Shown piece after piece: positions 1-10,059 of a stretch of DNA of 64,000 nucleotides (the first letter of the stretch is position 1; each line of letters opens with the position of its first letter). A program made the translations under genes and the position numbers. The stretch comes from Mesostigma viride (lineage: Eukaryota; Streptophyta; Mesostigmatophyceae; Mesostigmatales; Mesostigmataceae): the NCBI GenBank assembly GCA_009746045.1, contig RPFO01000744.1, positions 1,024,635-1,088,634 on the forward strand, given 5' to 3'. A model generated the notes under the pieces. The model searched no databases and was not told the DNA's origin. It was given only the letters and a program-made list of their open reading frames with translations.

Positions 1-114
1 GGATGTCCACGGCCTTGGCACACCGGGCTTATTTACAGCAATAATCTGCCTGGTGATGTGTGTGATCGGCACTGTGTGTTGCAGCTCATGCGCGTGGCAT
101 CAGCAGCCAATCGG

Positions 115-800
115 GGCAGCGGGGACGAGGCCGCCACGGCGGTGGTGGGCGGGGGCAGCGGGGACGAGGCCGCCACGCCGGTGGTGGGCGGGGGCAGCGG
201 GGGTGAGGCCGCCACGGCGCCGGTGGGCGGGGGCAGCGGGGACGAGGCCGCCACGCCGGTGGTGGGCGGGGGCAGCGGGGGTGAGGCCGCCACGGCGGTG
301 GTGGGCGGGGGCAGCGGGATGAGGCCGCCACGGCGGTGGTGGGCGGGGGCAGCGGGGACGAGGCCGCCACGCCGGTGGTGGGCGGGGGCAGCGGGGGTGA
401 GGCCGCCACGGCGCCGGTGGGCGGGGGCAGCGGGGACGAGGCCGCCACGCCGGTGGTGGGCGGGGGCAGCGGGGGTGAGGCCGCCACGGCGGTGGTGGGC
501 GGGGGCAGCCGGGATGAGGCCGCCACGGCGGTGGTGGGCGGGGGCAGCGGGATGAGGCCGCCACGGCGGTGGTGGGCGGGGGCAGCGGGGACGAGGCCGC
601 CACGCCGGTGGTGGGCGGGGGCAGCGGGGGTGAGGCCGCCACGGCGCCGGTGGGCGGGGGCAGCGGGGACGAGGCCGCCACGCCGGTGGTGGGCGGGGGC
701 AGCGGGGGTGAGGCCGCCACGGCGGTGGTGGGCGGGGGCAGCCGGGATGAGGCCGCCACGGCGGTGCATGGTGGGCGGGGGCAGCGGGGGTGAGGCCGCG
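115..800 (+). repeat. 39-bp GC-rich coding-like minisatellite
   Basis: About 17 tandem copies of a 39-bp unit. In the favoured frame each unit reads as a 13-residue peptide of the type GGGSGDEAATPVV, with three variants (TPVV, TAPV, TAVV). The variants recur in the same order three times, so there is a higher-order repeat of roughly 230 bp. Units near 315 and 547 lack one base and break the frame, and a 4-bp insertion sits near 765. The tract lies just upstream of the USP-like gene and could be its 5' region, but the frame is not continuous. Confidence 0.9.
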
Positions 801-1081
801 GGCAGCGGGGGCGGGGTCGCGGCCAGCAATGATGGGTGGACAGTTTCTGAAGATGCGGAGGAGGTGGACAGTGCTGAGAAGCGCCCAACCGAGGAGCAGG
901 CACGTACGGGGCCTCACGCATTCATAGACGTGGATGCTGAGGCGGATGCGGCTGAGGCTGCGGCTGAGGCTGCGGCTGCGGCTGCGGGGGGAAGCGAAAG
1001 CGAAAACCAAGGGATCCCGCGCCACTGAAGGTGGTGGGTGATGATGCCCCGTGCACGCCTTGCCAGCAGGGTGCCAGGTTT

Positions 1082-2074
1082 ATGGCGGAGCAAGACTTGG
1101 TCGTAACAGGCGAGCATCAACGCGTTATGAAAAACGAAGGCAACAGTTGCTTCTTAGATGCAGCAGTTGACGTGATTTTTTTTACCATCTTGTTTGTCTT
1201 GCAAACACTTGGCGCCCCAGGACTGTCATTCCTCGTGACACGTCCGCCTGGTCTGCCACATACCCCGGATATTTGCCGGATCGGCTGGATTCTCATGAAA
1301 TTGATGTTCTACCGGAGTGCTGGTAGGCTGGACATGATGACTAAATGGCGGAACATGCTGTTTGATCAGCTTTCCAAAGTCGCCCGGGTGCGTGAGCTGC
1401 CGATTAAAGTGGGAGGAATGGGGTCCGTCCATGAAGCATTGTCGGTACTTCTTGTACATTTGAAGGGGTGCCAGCCTACCTTTACACCCTACAAGTGTGT
1501 CGCACGCGCTTCGGAAAAAGAAGATTGTGAACCCCCGCATCCAATCGACCTACGGCGGGGGCACAGTTCCGTACTGGCACGCCTCATGGACAACGCCGGT
1601 TTGTTGGCCAACATGCGGGCTGTCTGCCTGGAAGGCTATATAAGCATCCACCAAGTCGCACGGTGTAAAAGCTTGGGACCGGAACCGTGCCTGAGGCAGC
1701 GTGTCTTTAAAGGCAACCCCGCATACCTGGTGTTTACCAAGCTCCATGGGCTGAAGCGTACCCCCTTGGACGAGTACAGTGGGCCTCCTTTGCCCGTCGC
1801 TTTCAATGTGGAAATTAATGTGGATGAAGACGGTGCCATGTCTAAACGCACAGTGGACCTGCGCCTTGCAATTCTCATGCGAGCGTATTATAAGCACTGG
1901 ACCACATTGGTGCCTGCAAGCACTGACCCCACCAGGTGGTGCGACAAGTGGGTGGAGTATGATGACCTTTTGGAAACCGTCCAGCCACGTGGTCGTCTGA
2001 GTGATGTCGTCCAGCAGTTGACCGGCTGCATGTATGGAGCGGTGTACCGTGTGATTACGCCATGCCAGAACTAA
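1082..2074 (+). CDS. Divergent ubiquitin-specific protease (peptidase C19-like) protein
   Basis: This 330-residue protein carries the two hallmark boxes of ubiquitin-specific proteases. Near the N-terminus is NEGNSCFLDAA, matching the USP Cys box (N-x-GN-[ST]-C-[YF]-L), with C23 as presumed nucleophile. Near the C-terminus is KHWTTLV, matching the His box, with H272 as presumed general base, followed by W-x-EYDD at about residues 290-295 for the third catalytic residue. USPs cleave ubiquitin or ubiquitin-like proteins from lysines. The start is the first in-frame ATG. The frame is open back to 968 and encodes a basic GKRKRKPRD-like stretch there, so an N-terminal extension through a frameshift or intron is possible. 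It is intronless as read and shorter than most USPs. A transposon- or virus-derived protease is an alternative. Function is inferred from motifs only. Confidence 0.6.
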   Translation: MAEQDLVVTGEHQRVMKNEGNSCFLDAAVDVIFFTILFVLQTLGAPGLSFLVTRPPGLPHTPDICRIGWILMKLMFYRSAGRLDMMTKWRNMLFDQLSKVARVRELPIKVGGMGSVHEALSVLLVHLKGCQPTFTPYKCVARASEKEDCEPPHPIDLRRGHSSVLARLMDNAGLLANMRAVCLEGYISIHQVARCKSLGPEPCLRQRVFKGNPAYLVFTKLHGLKRTPLDEYSGPPLPVAFNVEINVDEDGAMSKRTVDLRLAILMRAYYKHWTTLVPASTDPTRWCDKWVEYDDLLETVQPRGRLSDVVQQLTGCMYGAVYRVITPCQN

Positions 2075-3862
2075 CCGAGTGCAGTGTCAATCATGCTCCA
2101 CGGCTCCCCACCGGGACTCCGCGTAGTTAATTAAGTAATGCCAATAAATGTGAATGGTGAGGACAACTTAATATCAACTTGTCATCGAGTACTGACCGCG
2201 TACATGTGTCTCCCATGCACATGCTGACAGGTTTACTGGGGATTAGCGTGCACTTTAGGTTAGTCAGTCAGTCAGTTTATTCCCACGCCGGTTATCCGAC
2301 AGAGTTATATTAAGGGGGTTAGTCAGTGTTGCGAATCTCGCCTCCTAAGTCCTACGATAATCTTAGTTAATACTCGTACATTATTACAACTAGGTACTGG
2401 TGAACTTATGAACTTTCTACAGAATACACCCGGCGTGTACACCCGTGTACACCCGGAGTGTACACCCGTGTGTACCCGGGAGTGCACTGCGAAGTGGAGC
2501 GTGACCCACAACGACGTTGTGGATCACGCCACCACATACATATGTACAGTACATACTTGTACTAGCGCCGACACTTGGTTAAACATACATGAACATTAAT
2601 ACTTGTGACATGATTAGAATTAATATAATGGTAACCCCTTCTTTGCTGGGTAAATAATAATAGTTAGTAACTTGGGCTGGACAAGCATGGTTAAGGTAAT
2701 GGCAACATGACTTGCCTAAAGCATTGTTGTTCACTTTGTCTTGACCACCATGGTAAGGGTACATGGTAACATCACTTGGCGTGTATCAAATGGTGACTTG
2801 GGCTTGACAACCATAGCTAGTGTAGATGGTACCATCACTTGGCTTGATTTATTAAGTTAGACAACTAACTTGATAAACATTGGAGGCCTGAGGTTGAGTT
2901 CCATGGTTATGGTAGGGGTAATACCAGCATCACTACCCTAACTCATTAATTGAGTGATGTTTAATTGAGTATGTTAGTGGGAGCATGTACAATGTGATTT
3001 TAATTTTAAATTTAATTAAATTATAACATGCCTCCGCTGGGGGGCCATGTAGCACATATTCCAGTGGGGGGTGGGGGTGGGTGGAAGCTGAACCGCGGGG
3101 CCCAAAGGGGGCCATCTATTCTAATCTACTCTAAACCTTTCTAGCCTTGCGCTTGCCCCGCCCTGTGGTGGGGGGTTTGCCCACAGGGGCAGGCTCATGT
3201 GCCAAGACAATGTCTTGCCACAATGTGATATGACTTCCACTATGAGTATAAAAGTCCTCATGGCATCGGGAAGGAGGGTTAAGGCGAGACATGGGGCCCC
3301 CAGCAATATGACCGCCCGTGCATGCAATGCAGCCTACAAACTAATGTTTCACTTAATACAAACTAATGCACAGTCAACCTAAACTATACTAGTACGATGA
3401 AAGGCTAGACACCCCGGGCCCCACGACGGAGGGCACGGCTAGCCCGCCGGCTAGCACGGCTAGATGTAGCATGTTCCTTCCAATATGAACCTAAATCTCC
3501 TGCATCAAGTATATAGCAGTCATTCACTTTATATACATGCATGCTGTAGCGAGCAAATAAGTGGACAACTGAAAGGGGTCAACCAATTTAATTGCAAAGC
3601 CGTAGTATGTCTGCAAGCAAGCCTGCCTTTAGATAAGGAGAGTTGGGTCTTATGATACCAGGCTTCCTAACACTCTAGCAACGATGGAAGTTTATGTTCA
3701 TCATGGCACTACATCCATGTAAGTACCGTACTGTAGGTTGTCTCCACATATCGCTGATCAATTCTACTTGTGTTGGAAAGGTTTTTCCATCAGAATAATG
3801 TATGCACACACTTTGGTGGGTCACAGAAGGGTTAGCATGACATGCGTCCAGCCAAGGTTGTT
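2075..3862. other. Intergenic region, no gene seen
   Basis: No coding region recognised. It holds a GTGTACACCCG-type palindromic cluster (about 2434-2480), three degenerate units of about 65 bp around 2665-2840 (shared core: acttggg-ttgaca-accat-ggta), and AT-rich DNA. A segment at 2266-2310 resembles one at 23,814-23,870. Confidence 0.6.
2434..2480. repeat. GTGTACACCCG tandem palindromic repeat
   Basis: Four to five close copies of GTGTACACCCG, each containing the palindrome GTGTACAC, in under 50 bp. Possible cruciform or protein-binding cluster; nothing indicates coding. Confidence 0.6.
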
Positions 3863-4810
3863 TCACTTAGCACATTCTCCATCGCCACATCCCTTTGCGG
3901 CAAAATCGTCCACCGGCACAGCCCCTGGCGCCACAGCCACTGGCGGCTCAGCCATTTGCGCCACAGCCACTTCCGGCACAGCCACTGGCGCCACAGCCAC
4001 TTGTGGCACGGCCACTTGCACCACAGCCACTTGAGATGATGCCACTGGCGCCACATCCTCGAGAGCCGCATCCACTCCCGGCACAGCCACTGGCGCCACA
4101 GCCACTTGCGCCACATCCACTTGCGGCAAAGCCTCCTGTGGCACAGCCACTTGCGGCACAGACGCTTGCTGCACAGGGTTCTCTTCCTTGTAGTTGGCCC
4201 TTCGCCAGACGTCCACGCTACGGCGGGCATTGGCAATCAACTCGCACTTGCCTTCGTGATTAAGCAAAAAGTGCCGTGCTTGACATTCCGAGGAGCAATA
4301 AGTTGCGTCCATGCAATCCCGGCATACCTTCAGATCGACGCCAGCGCCACCATTGAAACACTTGACGCAACGACCACCCTCGGACGGCTTCTCGTCATAA
4401 TAGAACAAAACCCCGTCGCAGTCACCCGGAGTTCCCTGCGCGGTGACGGGGAAAGACGCCGCGACTAAGACGCCGTCGTTGTCGCGCTCCGTAAATCGCA
4501 CAAACACGTCGTAGCGAGACGAAGACTGGCGAGGAATGCCTGCGAGATAAGCGGCAACGCTCGTGCCTGCAAATTCTGCCAACAGGGCGTTTGCGGAGAC
4601 GAAGCGCAGGGGGACGGCAGTAAATGCCTCCGACAGGTACTCAACAGGAAAACGCGCCTCCAAAAGCAGCACCGTCTCCTCCGAAAGATTCTTCAACTTC
4701 TTCTCGGTGTTCATCTGGATCGTTACGTTGGGCACGGCCGAAATGCAGCCGCGAAATGTTTGTAGATATTCGTAAAAATCATAAATGACGACGTCTCTCG
4801 CCGCCGCCAT
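3863..4810 (-). CDS. MYND zinc-finger protein with Val/Ala/Pro repeat tail
   Basis: A 315-residue protein. Residues 148-187 form a MYND-type zinc finger: C-x2-C, then C-x2-C about 11 residues on, then YC-x3-CQ-x2-H-x3-H-x3-C, all ligands present. MYND fingers are protein-interaction modules common in algal and protist proteomes. Residues 1-145 show no family I recognise. From about residue 215 the tail is a pentapeptide-like repeat (VAVPQ/VAVAP), encoded by an imperfect 18-bp minisatellite at about 3895-4195, and ends in GDGECAK. The ATG at 4810 is the first ATG in a frame that is open to 4852. No introns are needed. Biological role unknown; the finger assignment is secure. Confidence 0.75.
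   Translation of the reverse strand: MAAARDVVIYDFYEYLQTFRGCISAVPNVTIQMNTEKKLKNLSEETVLLLEARFPVEYLSEAFTAVPLRFVSANALLAEFAGTSVAAYLAGIPRQSSSRYDVFVRFTERDNDGVLVAASFPVTAQGTPGDCDGVLFYYDEKPSEGGRCVKCFNGGAGVDLKVCRDCMDATYCSSECQARHFLLNHEGKCELIANARRSVDVWRRANYKEENPVQQASVPQVAVPQEALPQVDVAQVAVAPVAVPGVDAALEDVAPVASSQVAVVQVAVPQVAVAPVAVPEVAVAQMAEPPVAVAPGAVPVDDFAAKGCGDGECAK
3895..4195 (-). repeat. Imperfect 18-bp minisatellite inside MYND gene
   Basis: Repeats of the GCCACTGGCGCCACA type on the plus strand encode the V-A-V-P-Q/V-A-V-A-P tail of the MYND protein on the minus strand. Copy-number change in multiples of 3 would keep the frame. Confidence 0.8.
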
Positions 4811-5169
4811 TTCACGACGCTCCGGCAGCACTGTCAGCCGGGAATATCTCAATGGCGATTCCTTCCATCTGCTTCATAATACCACGAAACCAGCTTTTAG
4901 AGCAAAAGTTATGGATGGATTGTGAAGTTCGAAGTGAGACGATGCCTGTGAATATACATGCGCACGCAGACCTCGCCACCTTGGAAATAAAACAGTCAAG
5001 ACGCCAACCCATGCAATATGTATGTAGGGGGCTCCTCTTTACGTTCTGTACTTCTGTACGTACTTTACGTGTTGGGCCGGTGGTCAGCTCGTAACAAGTC
5101 AGTCAGTCTGTCTCGTGCGGAACTTCAAGTACAGAATTCGCCACCACTTTGGGCCGTATCGGTCCTTGG

Positions 5170-5227
5170 TAGTTACGCAACAAACATTCGAACGGTCGCC
5201 GTGGAAAGTACCTTTGTTGCGTAACTA
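5170..5227. repeat. 15-bp perfect inverted repeat with 28-nt loop
   Basis: Arms TAGTTACGCAACAAA at 5170-5184 and its exact reverse complement at 5213-5227, about 30 bp upstream of the orphan Gag start codon. It could form a hairpin in RNA or be a footprint or terminus of a small element. Confidence 0.85.
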
Positions 5228-5256
5228 GTTGCGTTACCGCGGGTTGGTACTGTACA

Positions 5257-6093
5257 ATGGAAGTTCAGCCTGTCGGAGGCAGACCCCATGCCCGACTTCA
5301 AGCACATCCCCAACGTAACAAGAGCATGAAGCCGCGAGACATCCAGGAGTGGGCTAGGCTGGTGAACAAAGCCGTCACATTCTGGTCGAATTACCACAAC
5401 TGGGATCTGTCCACCAAGGACTTGATCGACTTGATCATCACCCAGGCCATGGACATCTCAGTTACGCGGCTGCTCCACTGCGACAGCATCGCGGCACAGT
5501 CCTACCCCAAGGATATCCACGAGCTGATGGAACGAATTCAGCAGAAGCTCGTCCCACCAGACGCTGAGTTCCAGGATTGCATCGCCTTTGGCGCATTCCG
5601 ACAGGGTGACATGCCCTACCGCGAGTTTGAGGTGGAATTTGACGAGATGGCGAATCGCCTAATGGATGTGTCGGGCCACGAGTACAAGATCCGCCTCATG
5701 GAGGCCATCCACCTTGATCTGCAGCTCGAGGCTAGGAAGAAGTTCGCAGACACCCCGTGGCATCTGTGGGACATGTCCAAGGTCAAAGCATATCTCCTCA
5801 CTACAGCCGACGACCACATGGCTAGTAGGACTGCACGCTCGACGCGACGCGGTACTGACGCGTCGAATCCTGCAGACGAAGGCGACCACGCGGAGGAATC
5901 CCCAGCTGAGTAGGAGCAAGATGAGGACGAGATCGACGACGAGCAGAATGACTCTCAGGTCAATGCTCTACTCAACACCCGCAGCTGGCACATGCGGTGC
6001 TTCTATTGCCAGGAGATCGGTCACATGAAGCGCAACTGCCCAAAGTTGAGGAGAGGAGCAGGCACGCCCGGTGACATGTCAGCAAACTATTGA
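5257..6093 (+). pseudogene. Orphan retrotransposon Gag with CCHC knuckle, interrupted by in-frame TAG
   Basis: The frame from ATG 5257 encodes 218 residues resembling a retrotransposon Gag capsid region: helical, Trp-rich, with a stretch like FRQGDMPYREFEVEF. A TAG lies at 5911-5913. The same frame then continues through an acidic linker to CFYCQEIGHMKRNC (5998-6039), a canonical CX2CX4HX4C nucleic-acid-binding knuckle, and ends at TGA 6091-6093. No protease, integrase or reverse transcriptase follows, and I saw no LTR pair. A single C-to-T change of CAG would explain the TAG. Readthrough is possible, but the position inside Gag is not the usual Gag-Pol junction. It may be a non-autonomous or domesticated Gag. 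Confidence 0.7.
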
Positions 6094-8912
6094 CCATGAT
6101 CATGTGGACCCCTAGCTTTGCATTGCGGTTTGATACTCAGCCAACCTTTCTTCGGGAACGAACCAACCTGTTCCCTTCTTCCCTGGCAGGATGCTGCCAG
6201 GCTAAGGCCAGGCATGTAGGTCTGCCGCATAGTCGGCAACCATTCCGAAATGCTGCGGCCGGGAGGTCTGACACTGATTCACCACGTGGCATGTCTGCCG
6301 ACCAAACCCCCGTTTCCTTTTTTATAGCCGTGGCAGCCTCTGCTCGATGTTGTGTTTGGCCGTGAGGTCGAGGATGATTCCTTCGTGTGCATGGCATGCA
6401 CAATGGCTTGCCGCAACTTAGGTATTGCTGCTAACGCCTATATACTAATATCGCATTGATACATTTGACTGAGTGACTAATCCCTAGTGTGTCGCGTGGG
6501 CGCGACAAATCTGTCGACATCATACACTGTAGTACTGTCTCCAGATCCATTTAGGGGGGGGGGAGGAGTCCGACAAGGTTATGATGAAACGACATCAAGT
6601 GAAGGGCCAGTTCAGGTGTCAGAACATAGTACTTGACAAATCTGTCTGGTACTAGTTGTCTTTTCCTTTTCCCTGCACTGCTGCATGGCCAGCGATGGCT
6701 GCCCTCAGCAGTTGGCATCATTCCAGAGGTTACTATATGTGGAGTCTTATTGTCTTTTTCAGCTGTGCATGGTCTAAGTTGTTATAGTTATGCTGAGTTG
6801 CTGTCTCCCTTCTTTCTCTTGGGGCAGGCTTCTCGCCACCCCGAGAGTCAGCCTGACTTTTGTTTGTATGCCATGCTTCTGCACGACCACAAGCGCAACC
6901 AACCCATGCACACAATCTTGCAGGTTTGAGTGGCGCCCATCATGCACTCTTCGTCGCTGAACGCTGATTTCCCGGTCGCTGAACACGGGACGCTACATCA
7001 AGTAATCAATTCAGCGGTGCACGGTCTGACTGCACCATCAACATGCGGTTATTCCCCGATATGACCGAGCTGCACGCTATCAACACAGCCACCGGTTCAC
7101 GTACGGCTTCTCCTGATTCAGTTGACAATTCAGACGACAACAACTCCAAGCAACTGTGATACGTATCGTCACGATTTCAGCATATTCTGATTTCAGCATA
7201 TACGTCAAGTAACTGATCATCATCAAGCTAGTCTGGCGCATTACGCATAAGGCCAGACATCCCAGCAGCGGTCAGGACTACCTGGCAGCCTCACAAGTGC
7301 CTGACATCACAATGGATGTCTTCAATCCACGTACCAAATGGACCGGCACGATCAACGGCTATTATAGGCTTGCCGGATCCACCCTCTACTATGAACGATG
7401 AGCGGATATAAGCTGCTCTCAAGGAACGGGTATGGGACTGTTCATGAATCTGGTGTAACCCAGGGCGGATGCCTGAAATCATATAGGCTGAAGCTTGAGG
7501 CCTGGCGGGACCAGCTCATGAACGCTCCTATAGCCCTATGTTCCATCTCAGGGCTCTAGGCCCGACCGAGGGATTCCTCGGTAGAATAGGAGGGCCTTAC
7601 GCCCGCCCGGGTTCTTCGGCCCGGTAGATAGTTAGGGCCAAGGTCTTAGAGCTGGACACTTGGGCGACCTAAGGAAACAAATCCTGCCGGGACAGGTCTA
7701 TCCGTGGGGAGAGTCCCTATTCGAGCGCGGCCCCCCTCCGATCGCTAGTGCCCAGGATCGTGCCCCCGATCGCTGTGGCTAGGATCGTGCGCGCCTGCCG
7801 TCCGATCGTGCCCCCGATCGTGCGCGCCCGCCTCGAATCGCTGTATAGGGTGGGCTCCAGCGGATACCCGGCTTGATGCGTGACTAAGGGAAGCCTAGGG
7901 AGAACGCAACGAGGCCAAGGTCTGGATAGCGCATGAGCCAAACTATTTGTACCCTTCGCTTGAAGGGAGTGGGCTCCCTTCCCCGATGGGGGGGGAGGAG
8001 TGTAGCGTGCCGGCTAGGGTCGAACCTAGTGAGCACGAGAAAGTTTGGCAAAAGAAATATGGTATAAAAAGATACGTGCAAAAGAGATAGATACCTAGGG
8101 TGGTTTGAAGTCCATACCTTCCGGCACATCTCTGCATGTGTATACGAGGGTGCCGACAGTCGATATCTAGAGCAATATTGGTGACATTGGGATATATATC
8201 GATGGATGTGTGTCCGATGGCATAACGTAACGATGGTTACCACGGACATGGTTAGAGGTCGATCAGCCCTATGTTCGACCCGTAGCTCGGCACACTACAA
8301 TGAACTTCAGGCCGTAACTTAGTGACGGGTGAATTTGGGCCACACGAGTGGATCAGCCAGCTGGTGCCGAGTGCCGACCTAGTGGCACTGCTTGGCATAA
8401 AGGCGTGCGAGGACGATGCACAAGACAGTCGTTCGTCAATCGCCGACTCACCCACCTCAGTTAATCTGAGCTACGAATCTATTCCTTTTAATACAATCAT
8501 GTCCAACACATATCCTTGTACAACTGCAATTGCAAGAACCCAAGAAGGTAATCGTTATAATGCCTCTGGGCCTACGCTGTGATGACAGCAAGTAGCCCAT
8601 AGCTTAGTGATTCCCCTTCCTACTCAGACAGGCAACAAACCGGGACGATGGTCCCGTAGATAGAAACGATCTTTCCCAACGTGCCTGGCCGATGGGAGGA
8701 GCGGTGACATACAGCCATGCTATTTGGGGGCCCAATACCGCCACCGCCAGGTCGAAATGTCCGGCCCCCATATTGAACTCAGGGTTCAATGCCAACCGCC
8801 GGAATGAAACTTGCTGGCCCCCAGTATGCTAGCGCCTCCCTGGGGCGCCGCCACCGGTGCGCCGACAGCCGGCCCCCATATGCCCCCCCCCAACGCGCTG
8901 AATTCGTGTTCA
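6094..8912. other. Intergenic region, no gene seen
   Basis: Short open frames only; none resembles a known family. It includes a short GATCG-rich cluster (7736-7830), several GC hairpins around 7560-7640, and at 8640-8800 a minus-strand copy of a dispersed repeat that also occurs at 16,690, 22,800, 23,400 and 29,340. Confidence 0.5.
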
Positions 8913-8929
8913 CACTAGGAGCCGGGTGT

Positions 8930-9305
8930 TGACAAAGTGTGACAATGCTTGACATGTCAGGTTGATAAAGTGTGACAAAGTGTGACAAAGTGTGACATGT
9001 GGTGTGACAAAGTGTGACAAAAGCTATACAAATGTTGACAAAACCATGACATATCAGGTCGATTTTACAAGACAATTCTTGACAAATTATCAAGGTGAAA
9101 GTGTCAAAAAATGTCACACATTGTCAACGTCACGCATTGTCAACATGAGAGTGAGATTTTATCACATTTTATCACACCACAATTAGTGACATTTGTGCAC
9201 ATTTATCACAACACAAACGTTGATATATCACAGACAATCCTGAAAATTTATCAGGACTATAAAACAGACAAAAAGTGACAAAAAGTGACAAAAAGTGACA
9301 AAAAC
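8930..9305 (+). repeat. Left subterminal TGACA array of the CACTA element
   Basis: Dense GTGTGACAAA, TTGACA and TGACAAAAAG motifs all in one orientation, ending with three direct copies of GTGACAAAAA at about 9268-9303. Probable transposase or accessory-protein binding region. Confidence 0.85.
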
Positions 9306-10059
9306 CAGTGAAATTTTTCTTTTTATTACAAAATAAGCATTACTTAATGCTGACAGCAACAACGATTGTCTCGTAGGCAAAGTTCGGACGGCAGCCCATT
9401 GCGTTGCGTGCAGCCCGTTGTGAGCATGACTTCCACGGAAAGCTCTAAATGCTTGCAAAGAATTTGCAGGCAGCCGCCCGTTGGGTATATTGTGTGCAGC
9501 CGTCATTTGCGGATGTCATTTTGATTAAAAGCTCTCGACTCTCCTGTAAAACACAGAAAAAAGATGCAGAGGTGGAAATAACATCAATGTATACATGGTT
9601 GTTGTCAGTTGTGCAACATTAAAGAGGCAGATTACGTTAAAAAACCTGTACAAAAACTTCCCTCTCTTGCTGCAAATGCAAAGAAGAAAGCACTGATCTA
9701 TTTGGAACAAAAAAGGTAGCTGCAGGCAAACATACACTGCGCAAAGAAAACACCTCATCACACAGATTCAAAGACAAACCTGAGCAACCCGTGCATGGAC
9801 CCTAGACGAGTCCGCCGGCTACGTCGATGACGACGATGGTGAGGATGCATATGGCACCAGAACAGCCGAGACTTCCTGCAGAAGAAAAACAAAAATTATG
9901 AATGTTTATTCGTAGTCAATAACAAATTTATTACGGTATCCATTGTGTACGAAATTTGGAGCATATGTTATGTTAATCGATTAGCTGCGCAAGCACACTT
10001 CCTTAAGAGGGCATAACGATTGCAAGGTGCTTAAAACCCACCACAAGGAATTATAAAGC

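Noticed and set aside
33-1025. Long minus-strand Pro/Arg/Ala-rich reading frames over the GC-rich array
   Set aside because: They follow the 39-bp repeat in every frame and show no domain; composition artefacts.
5911-5913. UAG recoded as glutamine, as in some ulvophyte algae
   Set aside because: The long frames of the channel, LINE RT, MYND and LESV genes need no in-frame TAG or TAA, so a single TAG in a Gag is better explained by mutation.
8910-8912. 3-bp target duplication for the CACTA element
   Set aside because: The left flank is TCA and the right flank CAG. Only the dinucleotide CA is shared, which is weak evidence.
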